Assembly: GCF_023558375.1 (NCBI RefSeq)
Contig: NZ_CP083762.1
Coordinates: 584,273 to 648,272 of the forward strand
Direction of reading: 5' to 3'
Length of the DNA stretch: 64,000 bases
From: Chroococcidiopsis sp. CCMEE 29
Lineage (GTDB): Bacteria; Cyanobacteriota; Cyanobacteriia; Cyanobacteriales; Chroococcidiopsidaceae
Shown: piece by piece, positions 56,096-64,000 of the stretch
How the letters are laid out: every line of letters starts with the position of its first letter
How positions within the stretch are numbered: the first letter of the stretch is position 1
Notes under the pieces: generated by a model
What the model was told of the DNA's origin: nothing
The model's input: the letters and a program-made list of their open reading frames with translations, nothing else
Database searches by the model: none
Position numbers and translations under genes: made by a program

Positions 56096-57362
56096 CTGAC
56101 AGGGTGACAGGGGAATAGAAGTGAAGCCTAGTAAGGGGTTGAGTAATCAGAGCCAAAAAAAGATAGGCTGGCTATTGACAATGCCCGCCCATCAATAAAA
56201 ATGCTGCCTAGATTCTATCAGACTCATCTGCAAAAACAACTGAGTGCGAATCAATACATCCTACTGAATCTCCTAGTTGAACTACTTCAAGGTCAAAAAC
56301 AAGTTCGGCTGGAAAGACTTGCTGCTAATCTACCGTTACCGATTCTATTTGAGAGCCGTCGTCGCCAGTTGCAAAGGTTTTTAATATCTCCCAAGCTGAC
56401 AATTTCATCGATTTGGTTTGTGCTGATCAAGTACTTACTAATGAGTTACTTTTCAACTAGCAAAGAGTTGATTGTTGTAGTAGACCGAACACAGTGGCGG
56501 GAGTTAAATATATTAATGGTGAGCTTAGTTTGGAATCAGCGAGCTATTCCCTTAAATTGGCAATTTTTATCGCGTAAGGGCAATAGTAACTTTGCTCAGC
56601 AACAAGCGTTATTTACCATAGTGTTACCGCTACTTAAAGACTACAAAGTTACAGTTTTAGGCGACCGTGAGTTTTGTTCAGTTGAACTGGGTCAATGGCT
56701 AGAGAATCAAGGGCTATCAATTTGTCTGCGCTTAAAGAGCAATGAATATATTCGTCGTCAAAACGAGTTTACACACCAGTTAAAGCAATTAGGATTAAAA
56801 CCAGGGATGTCAATTTTCTTTGCTGGAGTCAATGTAACTAAGCAACTTGGATTTAACCAGTTTAACGTAGCCTGCAAATGGAAACGAAACTACCGCCAAA
56901 AACAAATGACAGAAGGCTGGTTTTTATTAACTAATTTGCCAACCGTTCGAGCTGCTATAACTGCTTATCAACAACGTAGTGGAATTGAGTGTATGTTCCG
57001 CGACTGTAAAAGTGGTGGCTATAATCTTGAAGGATGCCATGCAATTGAAGTGCGTTTATCTGCAATTGTTTTACTTATTGCTATTGCTTATACCAGTGCA
57101 ATTATTCAAGGTATAGACCTCAGAAATTCAAAAGTTGAGCGTTATATTTGTCGTCCAAAAGAACCTGGACGAATTCAGCGTCGTCATAGCAACTTTTGGG
57201 TAGGTTTGTATGCTCAACCTTGGCTAAATAATCTTCACTTATCTGTTGATTTAGTAGGTCAGTGGATGCGGAGCAATCGCAATAAACAACTCTATTATCA
57301 GCGAGGTTTGGCAGCTATAGACTTGCTCCAGCCTACGTTCTAGCCGCCTGTCACCCCATCAG
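56096..57362 (+). mobile_element. IS4-family element (second copy type)
   Basis: Ends CTGACAGGGTGACAGG (56096-56111) and, inverted, 57347-57362 match at 14 of 16 positions and resemble the ends of the IS4 at 49585. No convincing target duplication is found, which suggests rearrangement at one side. It separates parAB from the metal-response cluster. Confidence 0.82.
56201..57343 (+). CDS. IS4-family transposase
   Basis: The 380-residue transposase starts MLPRFYQTHLQ with the core motifs IVVVDRTQWRE (Asp), VTVLGDREFCS (Asp) and RSGIECMFRDCKSGGYNLE (Glu region). It is diverged from the copy at 49605 but has the same domain plan. The reading frame is complete. Confidence 0.9.
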   Translation: MLPRFYQTHLQKQLSANQYILLNLLVELLQGQKQVRLERLAANLPLPILFESRRRQLQRFLISPKLTISSIWFVLIKYLLMSYFSTSKELIVVVDRTQWRELNILMVSLVWNQRAIPLNWQFLSRKGNSNFAQQQALFTIVLPLLKDYKVTVLGDREFCSVELGQWLENQGLSICLRLKSNEYIRRQNEFTHQLKQLGLKPGMSIFFAGVNVTKQLGFNQFNVACKWKRNYRQKQMTEGWFLLTNLPTVRAAITAYQQRSGIECMFRDCKSGGYNLEGCHAIEVRLSAIVLLIAIAYTSAIIQGIDLRNSKVERYICRPKEPGRIQRRHSNFWVGLYAQPWLNNLHLSVDLVGQWMRSNRNKQLYYQRGLAAIDLLQPTF

Positions 57363-57420
57363 TTAAGAGCAATTATCTTTTCAGATATTACTAACTGCAA
57401 CTATCTCAAACGCCGATTTT

Positions 57421-58074
57421 TTAGGTTGAGGGGGTCTGGGAATCACAAGATGAAACCCATCTCTCAAAGCCAGCGATGGCAAGCTTTTGAGAATTTTCGG
57501 AAAGGTCTTTTGTCCGGTAGATTTTCGCCATTGCATTCATCGATCGAATGCGCTGCTCCAATTCATCCAGTTCAGCGGGCATTACCAGTGCGGTTTTATT
57601 GAGCAAAATCACATCAGCAAACGCAAGCTGTTTGATCGCTTCATCGGCATCCCAGTGCTGGTGAATGTGTTTAGCATCTACAACCGTGACCACTGCATCC
57701 AGGCTAGTTTGCGATCGCACGTCTTCATCCATAAAAAAGGTCTGGATTACAGGAGCGGGGTCTGCTAATCCAGTGGTTTCAATCACCAGATGGTCAAACT
57801 TGTTGCGCCGCTTCATCAGGTTGCCAATGATGCGAATCAAGTCGCCCCGCACGGTACAGCAGATACAGCCGTTATTCATCTCAAAGATTTCTTCATCGGC
57901 ATCAATCACCAACTGATTGTCGATGCCCACTTCTCCAAACTCGTTGATGATAACTGCAACCTTCTTGCCATGTTCATGGGTCAGGATGCGGTTGAGGAGT
58001 GTCGTCTTCCCGGCACCCAGATAGCCTGTTAAGACGGTCACAGGGACAGAACTGGGAATATCGGCAGCTACCAT
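57421..58074 (-). CDS. COG0523 (CobW-family) GTPase, probable metallochaperone, C-terminally shortened
   Basis: The 217-residue G3E GTPase has Walker A GYLGAGKTT, the metal-binding CxCC motif in CICCTVR, and NKT in the NKxD position. The family is usually 300 residues or more with a C-terminal CobW_C domain. Here the sequence departs from the family after MNAMAKIYRT and ends early, 60 bp before the IS4. Zur-controlled COG0523 proteins deliver zinc to key enzymes under starvation. The Fur/Zur-like box at 58103 lies 29 bp upstream of its start. The truncated protein keeps the GTPase core and metal motif. Confidence 0.88.
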   Translation of the reverse strand: MVAADIPSSVPVTVLTGYLGAGKTTLLNRILTHEHGKKVAVIINEFGEVGIDNQLVIDADEEIFEMNNGCICCTVRGDLIRIIGNLMKRRNKFDHLVIETTGLADPAPVIQTFFMDEDVRSQTSLDAVVTVVDAKHIHQHWDADEAIKQLAFADVILLNKTALVMPAELDELEQRIRSMNAMAKIYRTKDLSENSQKLAIAGFERWVSSCDSQTPST

Positions 58075-58102
58075 CAGTCATGCCTCTTTACTTGCAAGAA
58101 CA

Positions 58103-58115
58103 ATAATCATTCTCA
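58103..58115 (-). promoter_or_regulatory. Fur/Zur-like box upstream of the COG0523 gene
   Basis: ATAATCATTCTCA lies 29-41 bp upstream of the start codon and matches the cyanobacterial Zur/Fur half-site ATAATCATTATCA except for one base. The identical 13-mer precedes the flavoprotein gene at 62102. Confidence 0.65.
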
Positions 58116-58276
58116 AATTATAGGTAAAAGCTGAGATTCAGCAAGTATTTTGGGCTGAGGCGGAATTCTGGCAGTTTGAGGTTGAAGCAACCGAACTTTA
58201 GCAGGCAAGAAGGTGTGTCAGAATGCCCGTTTCTTCGACTCCATCCCCTGTTTTTGAGTTTGATGCTGGGTATAAA

Positions 58277-59173
58277 TTAAGCACGCAGAAACGGTAATAC
58301 GATCGCTGTCACTTCACTGGCATACTCTTCATGCAACCCCAGAGAGCCAGGAGTACGACTGCTTTGAATCCCAGGTAGCTCCGCCAGAGCTTCCATTTCA
58401 GCCTTAGACTGCCCCGGAGATTTTTCGCCGATGATGACCATTGTGGGAACGGAGAGCGATCGCCCAATCTGCAAAAACTCTTCATGGCTTTGCATAGGGT
58501 CGAGCGTTCCTGTGACAAACGCAGCCGGTGCGTAGCGTGCCCCTGGTTGCTGGGTGATGTCGTATTTCTGCTGCATGAATTCTGGAGTGAGTTTATTGGC
58601 ATCCACGTAGACATGCTGCCGATACATGAACTTCAGGAAGGCAGGAGCCGTGTTGAGGGTGTAGAGCGCCTGACCTACACCCGGCGATCTGACCAATTCT
58701 CGGACAGCATCTCGTACAGGAGTTGGCGCACCCATCACGCGCAACGGACCCTTCCAGGTCGGTGCGACCAGTACCATTTTTGACCAGGGGCAGGGGGTTT
58801 GCAAAGCAACCTGCATGGCATAACCCGCTGCATGCCCCGCTGCAACTACAGCAACAGGCTGATCAAATTGGGTACGAAGGAAATCTTGCAGGAGTTGGCG
58901 GTAGAGGGCGGGCTGATAGTTCAGGGCAGGGCGAGCAGATTGTCCAAATCCTAACCAGTCCATTGCGATAACTTGAAAGTGTGGAGTTAGCTGTTCGGCA
59001 ATGCCTTGCATTTCGGCGCGAGTGGAAACAGTGCTGAATGCTGGCAGTAAGAGAACGGGTGAACCTTCTTCTCGAACTTCGTACATGATCCGATAGGTTT
59101 GATCTTGCCAAACCCAGTTAAATACTCGCGTTTTGCCACCAATTTGGTTTGTGGAATCCTTCAAAATCGTCAT
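58277..59173 (-). CDS. Alpha/beta-hydrolase-fold protein without a nucleophile serine
   Basis: The ATG at 59173 (MTILKDST) is preferred over an upstream start because GGAG lies 8 nt before it. The 298-residue protein has the hydrolase fold (PVLLLPAFS, FQVIAMDWLGFGQSAR, a lid, and a late LHEEYASEV). The nucleophile elbow, normally GxSxG, reads GHAAG, with Ala in place of Ser. It may be non-catalytic or use other residues. It lies in the metal-response cluster downstream of the FeoB-like gene. No substrate can be named. Confidence 0.8.
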   Translation of the reverse strand: MTILKDSTNQIGGKTRVFNWVWQDQTYRIMYEVREEGSPVLLLPAFSTVSTRAEMQGIAEQLTPHFQVIAMDWLGFGQSARPALNYQPALYRQLLQDFLRTQFDQPVAVVAAGHAAGYAMQVALQTPCPWSKMVLVAPTWKGPLRVMGAPTPVRDAVRELVRSPGVGQALYTLNTAPAFLKFMYRQHVYVDANKLTPEFMQQKYDITQQPGARYAPAAFVTGTLDPMQSHEEFLQIGRSLSVPTMVIIGEKSPGQSKAEMEALAELPGIQSSRTPGSLGLHEEYASEVTAIVLPFLRA

Positions 59174-59270
59174 AACAACATCTCCAAGGTTGCAGAACAA
59201 CACCTGTTCTAGTTTTACGCTTTTACTATTTGCTGCTCACTCTCTCCAGCAGTAACATGAGGCTCTGCCT

Positions 59271-60920
59271 TCAAACAAATCCCAATAAGTAACCTACCCA
59301 GGCTAAAACGATAGAGAAGAACGAGGCGGTAATTGCCTGTCTTAATACCAGTTTCACGGCAAAGTTGAGGGACTGTTCACGCGTGATCGTGAGTGCTGTC
59401 ACTAAACAGGGTAACAATACCCCTGCCAGATAAACGCCTGTAAGAATCTGTAGAGGGGATAACACATCAAGCGTATTCGGCTCGGCAAATAGCAATAATC
59501 CATCTTTACGAATTGATGCGAGAATCACTGGCAGAGCCGCTTCAGCAGGAAGGTGAAACAGTCCCATGAAGGGATTGATCAGTCCACTCACTGTGTCCAG
59601 AGCACCTAGCCAATCCAGAACCGATGCAATCACTGTGATGACCAGAAAAATTGGGATGGCATTAATGAAAAACTGGTTGAGTGTGCTCTTTGCTTCGCGC
59701 CAGATAGCTGACCATCGGGGAACTTCTAGAAACGTGCGACGTTCAATAACTAGATAGTTCTGGGGAGAACGAGCCGATTTTGGGGCAACCAGACGGGTAT
59801 AAATCAATGTGGTAATCGTCAGGTACATCAGGTAGGGAACAACTAAATAAGACAGATTTGCCGCACTGAACACGCCCAACGTGGCACCGAATTGATAGGA
59901 ACAGGCAGACCCAAACGCGATCACTGAGATACAAGTCCGACGAGAACAACTGGAACAGGCACGGGTACTGATCACCGCTGGAACATTGCACCCAAATCCC
60001 ATCATGACCCGCACAAGATCCCGTCCGGATAGACCAAACGGACGTAGCAATGGGTGCAATGCGACCGTAATGCGTTCGACTAATCCACTGGCTTTGTAAA
60101 CTCCTAAAAACAGCGCGTAGAGAATAATGGTTGGCACAGCCCAAACAAATAGCAAAGGACCCATTGTGACGATGCCATAGCGCCCAATCAGAATTTCTTT
60201 GGGCAAGGATGGTAAGCCAGAGAGTGCCTCTACAAGCGGTTGTATCATTCCCTGCACCAGGGGATCGATCAGTGATCCAATCGTATTAGCAGCCCAAACA
60301 GCAAGGATGGCAGGCAGGAGAAGGAGGGCGATCGCCCATAACCAACCAATACGCCGATGCTCCAATACGGTCGGACGCGGTTCAATCCGCCAACCCGTCG
60401 GAGTCGGTTGCCACTGACGGGTAAACATGGTGGGTTGCTCAATAGCGGATTGGATCTCCTGACGTTGCGTTGCGGTCAGGTGCCGAGCATCAACCGGAAT
60501 CAACGCGAGATTGGCTGCCTGTTGCCAGCGGCGAACAACCTGCTGTGTAAACTCAGATGGCAACACCTTATCCCAAAATGTCATCACCACAATACCCTGT
60601 TTGCCGTCCACTAGGGGCAGTAAATCCGCCAGATCCTCATCAGCATGAGTCGCTTTCACGACCAACAAGACCGTGTCATGCTTCTGTAATTGTTCTAATG
60701 CGGATCGAGTGGTTATAGTATCAGAACGGTACAGAATCCCAGGTGTATCGATGAACGTCATACCGTCTCCCGTGTAGCGCTCACAGGTAACTGTGGAGCC
60801 ACGAAAATTGCTGCTGTAGGGTGTGCGATGGGTCAGGGAGGCAATCAATTGAGATTTGCCGGTATTCTCTTTTCCAATGACAACGATCGTGCGTTGAGTG
60901 GAAGAAGTGGAGAGGGGCAT
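59271..60920 (-). CDS. FeoB-like GTPase/transporter
   Basis: The 549-residue protein has an N-terminal G domain (GKENTGKS P-loop, DTPG; residues about 1-165) and a membrane part with the FeoB gate signature (MGFGCNVPAVISTRACSSCSRRTC). At least seven hydrophobic segments follow, within the nucleoside-recognition (Gate) fold. It lacks the FeoB C-terminal extension and is shorter than classical FeoB (about 750 residues). In FeoB the family imports Fe(II). The zinc-type neighbours suggest that here it may move zinc or another divalent metal. The Cys-rich loop SRRTCISV follows a CSSC motif. Confidence 0.82.
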   Translation of the reverse strand: MPLSTSSTQRTIVVIGKENTGKSQLIASLTHRTPYSSNFRGSTVTCERYTGDGMTFIDTPGILYRSDTITTRSALEQLQKHDTVLLVVKATHADEDLADLLPLVDGKQGIVVMTFWDKVLPSEFTQQVVRRWQQAANLALIPVDARHLTATQRQEIQSAIEQPTMFTRQWQPTPTGWRIEPRPTVLEHRRIGWLWAIALLLLPAILAVWAANTIGSLIDPLVQGMIQPLVEALSGLPSLPKEILIGRYGIVTMGPLLFVWAVPTIILYALFLGVYKASGLVERITVALHPLLRPFGLSGRDLVRVMMGFGCNVPAVISTRACSSCSRRTCISVIAFGSACSYQFGATLGVFSAANLSYLVVPYLMYLTITTLIYTRLVAPKSARSPQNYLVIERRTFLEVPRWSAIWREAKSTLNQFFINAIPIFLVITVIASVLDWLGALDTVSGLINPFMGLFHLPAEAALPVILASIRKDGLLLFAEPNTLDVLSPLQILTGVYLAGVLLPCLVTALTITREQSLNFAVKLVLRQAITASFFSIVLAWVGYLLGFV

Positions 60921-60959
60921 AAGAGTGTAGGGAAGGGGAGTGGGGAGTGGGAAGTGGGG

Positions 60960-62087
60960 TCAGCAGAGACAGTCGTTGTCGCAGCAGGAGAGATCTTCAA
61001 GAAACATGCCTTCCTGTCGGTAAACCTCAAGGGGTGTGGGGTCAATACCGAGACGTTTTGCGATCGCATCAGCAACAACGGCAAAACGCTGGCGAAACTT
61101 GTAGATGAAGCAAAAAATAACGTTGCTATGACGCACCGAGGGACCGACTACAAACAATCCGGGGGTCAGGGTAGACTCGTCTTCCTTAGTGAGTTGGGCA
61201 TATCCTTGAGAACAGTTAAACAAATGAGCGATTTGTTTCAAGCTACCCTCGAATCCCGTACAGAGAATGGGTTGGGTGGGTGACACCCACTTGTTGTATT
61301 CGCTATAAACGGCATAGCCACCTGGAATAGCTTTCACTTCTTCGATCGCCGCGTTGCCAATCAGATCTAAGCGTCCAGTTGAATAACACAACTCAATCCG
61401 TTGCAGCGTATAGGGAGATAGGGAAATACTGGGATCAGTATCGGGATTTACCCAGATTCCAGTGCGATCTAAAACTTTGACTCGTTTGCCTAATGCAACC
61501 AAATTGGATGCAGCATCCATGCCACTTTCATATCCACCAATGATGATAAATTCATCGCCCTCTAAATGAGTCCAGGATTCAATTTGGGAGTTGTGGCGAC
61601 ACAAATTTGCACCCGGAAAAACATTCAAATTGGGGTATTGAAACTCTCCGGCTGCCCAGATTAGAAACTGAGTTTTGAGAATGCCATCGGGAACGTGAAT
61701 CAAAAAACCTCGGCATTGAGGTAACGGTTCAATCTTTTGGACTTCAACATCGGTATACACCGGGAGCTTGAAGTAATCAGCAACGGCTTCCAGATACTGA
61801 GCATACTGTTTGCCCGTCAGGTGTTCTCGCCGAAAGCTAATGGCAGGAGAGGTTTTACGGGCGATCGCGTTCAAGTCGAGGTGTCCAACCCCATGACTGG
61901 GAAAGGATGGGGTGATAAAGTGCATCTCCTGCGGCCAGCGACGGAATGATTCCCCAATTTGATGCCGCTCCAGGATAGCGAAATTCTCTAAGCCTAAATC
62001 CTTCAGCACTACCCCAACTCCGATGCCCGATGCACCCGCACCCACAACAATGGCATCAAATGCTTCCGGCTTTTCCATGAGGTTCAA
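60960..62087 (-). CDS. CzcO-like flavoprotein with cysteine-rich C-terminus
   Basis: The 375-residue FAD/NAD(P)H enzyme has GAGASGIG (residues 16-23), a second dinucleotide site GGYESGMDAA (around 180) and a TGFEGS motif near the C-terminus. Related flavoproteins are annotated as CzcO or flavin monooxygenase and appear in zinc-responsive clusters. The last eleven residues include CC and CLC (DLSCCDNDCLC), a metal-binding-like tail. The start codon lies 15 bp from a Fur/Zur-like box. Its role in metal handling is inferred from context. Confidence 0.82.
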   Translation of the reverse strand: MNLMEKPEAFDAIVVGAGASGIGVGVVLKDLGLENFAILERHQIGESFRRWPQEMHFITPSFPSHGVGHLDLNAIARKTSPAISFRREHLTGKQYAQYLEAVADYFKLPVYTDVEVQKIEPLPQCRGFLIHVPDGILKTQFLIWAAGEFQYPNLNVFPGANLCRHNSQIESWTHLEGDEFIIIGGYESGMDAASNLVALGKRVKVLDRTGIWVNPDTDPSISLSPYTLQRIELCYSTGRLDLIGNAAIEEVKAIPGGYAVYSEYNKWVSPTQPILCTGFEGSLKQIAHLFNCSQGYAQLTKEDESTLTPGLFVVGPSVRHSNVIFCFIYKFRQRFAVVADAIAKRLGIDPTPLEVYRQEGMFLEDLSCCDNDCLC

Positions 62088-62101
62088 GGATTACTGGAAT
62101 T

Positions 62102-62114
62102 ATAATCATTCTCA
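62102..62114 (-). promoter_or_regulatory. Fur/Zur-like box upstream of the flavoprotein gene
   Basis: ATAATCATTCTCA, identical to the site at 58103, lies 15-27 bp upstream of the start codon, overlapping where the -10 element would be. A repressor bound here would block transcription of the flavoprotein, FeoB-like and hydrolase genes. Confidence 0.65.
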
Positions 62115-62166
62115 TTGTATAGCAAGAACAACTTCTGCTGCCCCATCAAATATCGTGAAACAACGA

Positions 62167-63216
62167 TTACTCATCTATCGGTCTAGTAGACCAAACCAAC
62201 AATTCGCCTTGTTGTCCGCCAGCGGCTAACAGTTGCCCCGTTGGATGCCATGCCAGACAGGAAAAACCTGCGTCCGCTCCTTTCAGTACTTGAGCCGCTT
62301 CTAGCGCTGCCTGCCAGAGAATGATCCAGCCGTCTTCTGAAAGTGAGGCAAGCCATCCTGTCCTGGGTTGAAACGCCACGTCCAGGACCGTCTCACTATG
62401 GAGATCCAGCACCCAGTTATCCGAACCATCTGGAGATTGCATCCACAGGGTTACGAATTCACAGGTGGCAGCGGCTAGAATCGGGGGTAAATTAGATGCA
62501 GAGGGAAGATCTGCCCATGCCAGTTGCCGAATTTTTCCAGGAAAGCCACGCATCAGGATCGGTAGATCGCTTTCGTCGGTGGGTTGACGCTGGAGAAGTT
62601 GCGCGTTCAACCAATCCAATACACCAATACTGTGGTCATGAATCGCGCAAGCCAGCAGGGAACCATCGGGCGACCAGGCGAGCGCACTTGCGGGTGAAGT
62701 CAACTCCCACTGGTAAAGCCGCTCATGCCAGTTTTCGGCATTCCAGATGTGGACGTTGCTTTTGATGGCGATCGCTAAATAGTTGCCATCGGGTGACCAA
62801 CGAATGTCCTGAGGAGTCGCAATTTCTGGGAGTGTCATCACCGTTTCTGACTGATCAACATCCCAAATCTGCACGGTTTTGCCCCGGTTAAATGCTAAAT
62901 AGTTACAGGTGGGATGCCAGTTTAGCCGATCGATCCAGCCACCACAATCCAGGGTATTCGCGAGGTTGAGCATTCCGTCCTCTAGTTGCCACAGGGTAAT
63001 GGTGCCATTCTGCCCACCTGCCGCTAACCATTTGCCATCCGCAGAAAAGGCTAACGCATCAATGGAATACTCATCGGGTTGACACAGAGAGATTCTTACT
63101 CCCTGGTTTAACACGTGCACCTCTCCCGACCCCGAAGCCGCTGCCAGCATATTGCCAATGGGTGACCAGGCGAACGTTTCTTTAAAACTTAGCTCCAGAA
63201 TGGATTTTAGGGTCAT
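62167..63216 (-). CDS. WD40-repeat protein
   Basis: The 349-residue protein is built almost entirely of WD40 blades, with about seven repeats ending in VHVL, ITLWQ, VQIWD, VHIWN, LDW, ILWQ and LLVWS type strands, and SPDG/SADGK turns between. It probably forms a single seven-bladed propeller with no other domain. It lies 12 bp from the cysS stop and is probably co-transcribed with it. WD40 proteins are found in zinc-response clusters of cyanobacteria, but their partner there is unknown. Confidence 0.85.
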   Translation of the reverse strand: MTLKSILELSFKETFAWSPIGNMLAAASGSGEVHVLNQGVRISLCQPDEYSIDALAFSADGKWLAAGGQNGTITLWQLEDGMLNLANTLDCGGWIDRLNWHPTCNYLAFNRGKTVQIWDVDQSETVMTLPEIATPQDIRWSPDGNYLAIAIKSNVHIWNAENWHERLYQWELTSPASALAWSPDGSLLACAIHDHSIGVLDWLNAQLLQRQPTDESDLPILMRGFPGKIRQLAWADLPSASNLPPILAAATCEFVTLWMQSPDGSDNWVLDLHSETVLDVAFQPRTGWLASLSEDGWIILWQAALEAAQVLKGADAGFSCLAWHPTGQLLAAGGQQGELLVWSTRPIDE

Positions 63217-63228
63217 GGTTATGCCTCT

Positions 63229-64000
63229 TCAAGATCGATGCCAGCGGGTTTGTCCATCTGGCTGATCAATTAAGGTAACGCCCATCGCTTGCAGTTCATT
63301 GCGAATGCGATCGCTCTCGGTATACCGTTTTTCCTGACGCGCCTGGTGCCGTTGTTTTAGAAGCGATTCAACCCAAGTGACCTCAATTTCTGGCTCAGGG
63401 ATGGATGCTGACTGAACGTCTAAGCCTAAGATCTGTGCCAGGTGGGTGAGGGTTTGCGATCTTTGTTGTAACTGCATATCGGTTAGCTCTGGCGCTCCTT
63501 GATAGCAGCGTAAATTGAACTCGCGCTTAAGTGCCTTGGCTACCTCAAACAGCACTGCTAATCCTGCTGCCGTATTAAAATCATCATCCATTGCAGTTTG
63601 AAAACGACTGATTGATTCAGCGTCCAGTTTGCTGGGAATCGGCATCTGAGGCGATAAATTCAATAGCTGCCAATCCAGCGTCAGCGCATCTTTCAGCGTT
63701 TGCCAGCCATTCTCGGCGGCAACTATGGCATCTTTCGTAAAATCCAACGGCTTACGGTAATGGGCTTGCAGCACAAATAGTCGAATTGCCATTGGGTCAA
63801 CGGGCTGTGGATAGTCTGACCAGTTGCCCTCCAGCAAGTCTCGGATGGTGGTGAAATTGCCTAACGACTTCGACATCTTCTCACCATTCACCGTCACCAT
63901 GCCGTTGTGCAACCAGTAGCGGGCGAGGGGTTGTCCGGTCAGCACTTCCGACTGAGCAATCTCATTCTCATGATGGGGAAACACCAGATCGCCACCGCCA
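63229..64000 (-). CDS. cysS: Cysteinyl-tRNA synthetase paralogue, C-terminal part (5' end outside window)
   Basis: The frame starts beyond the right edge and runs through GGDLVFPHHENEIAQ, the KMSKSLGNF signature and the anticodon-binding helical region (DDDFNTAAGLAVLFE), ending GQTRWHRS. In CysS the active site uses zinc bound by residues including the HHENE histidine, which is present. Extra copies of zinc enzymes such as CysS are expressed from Zur regulons in some bacteria. Here the gene heads the metal-response cluster, so it is probably a starvation paralogue; the housekeeping copy would be elsewhere. Confidence 0.88.
   Translation of the reverse strand, partial: GGGDLVFPHHENEIAQSEVLTGQPLARYWLHNGMVTVNGEKMSKSLGNFTTIRDLLEGNWSDYPQPVDPMAIRLFVLQAHYRKPLDFTKDAIVAAENGWQTLKDALTLDWQLLNLSPQMPIPSKLDAESISRFQTAMDDDFNTAAGLAVLFEVAKALKREFNLRCYQGAPELTDMQLQQRSQTLTHLAQILGLDVQSASIPEPEIEVTWVESLLKQRHQARQEKRYTESDRIRNELQAMGVTLIDQPDGQTRWHRS

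Noticed and set aside
56096-57362. Target-site duplication of the second IS4
   Set aside because: The bases flanking the two ends do not match, so a simple insertion with duplication is not supported.
1-64000. CRISPR arrays, tRNA or rRNA genes
   Set aside because: No regularly spaced short direct repeats with unique spacers and no tRNA- or rRNA-like sequence was found. The repeats present are coding repeats or IS ends.

Overview
The window looks cyanobacterial. The HIP1 octamer GCGATCGC recurs (for example near 6857, 8385, 33042, 46970, 60330 and 61861), and several gene families are typical of filamentous or Chroococcidiopsis-like cyanobacteria: DUF1822, filamentous-haemagglutinin plus TPR/CHAT genes, pentapeptide-repeat proteins, and IS and group II intron types common in that phylum. 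A plasmid-type ParA/ParB pair, a second ParB-like gene, a very high load of mobile elements and the absence of rRNA or tRNA genes suggest a large plasmid or a plasmid-like island. That is inference.

Layout. (1) 1-13389, minus strand: a biosynthetic cluster. In transcription order it has a type II thioesterase, an acyl carrier protein, an AcpS, an aryl acid ligase, a salicylate synthase, a second AcpS-like protein, a KAS III-ACP fusion, a flavin-dependent halogenase and an NRPS that starts with a TubC docking domain, a heterocyclization domain and a probable cysteine adenylation domain. The genes suggest a halogenated hydroxyphenyl-thiazoline product, possibly a metallophore. IS630 and IS1 copies separate the thioesterase from the rest. 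(2) 13358-24000: IS982/IS5/IS110 debris, a ParB-like gene, a group II intron whose reverse transcriptase is broken by a 25-bp tandem duplication, and an IS630 interrupted by a complete IS21-type element. (3) 24171-28944: a TetR regulator divergent from a redox/isomerase operon (aldo/keto reductase, VOC protein, hydroxypyruvate-isomerase-like protein, ABM-domain membrane protein). Two of its genes are split, one by an IS1 and one by an 89-bp IS1-like MITE; both flanking duplications are intact. (4) 28960-32890: a Tn3-family transposon with a tyrosine recombinase. (5) 33000-43628: decayed conflict and surface genes (CoiA-like fragment, STAND ATPase fragment with near-identical repeats, TPR/CHAT and haemagglutinin pseudogenes, pentapeptide-repeat membrane protein) among more IS remnants. 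(6) 44098-46584: a small exported peptide, a sigma-like HTH protein, a DUF1822 protein and CysA. (7) 46585-54160: a three-layer IS nest, then a caspase-SF2 helicase fusion gene truncated by IS6/IS1 sequence. (8) 54507-56059: parAB with a 24-bp perfect palindrome inside parB. (9) 57421-64000, minus strand: a metal-starvation cluster (CysS paralogue, WD40 protein, CzcO-like flavoprotein with a Cys-rich tail, FeoB-like transporter, alpha/beta hydrolase lacking its nucleophile, COG0523 GTPase). Two near-identical Fur/Zur-like boxes precede two of these genes.

Together the window carries a possible metal-chelator pathway, a probable zinc-response cluster and a candidate defence gene on a replicon being remodelled by transposition. 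Many genes are broken, and in several cases the ancestral reading frame can be rebuilt exactly.
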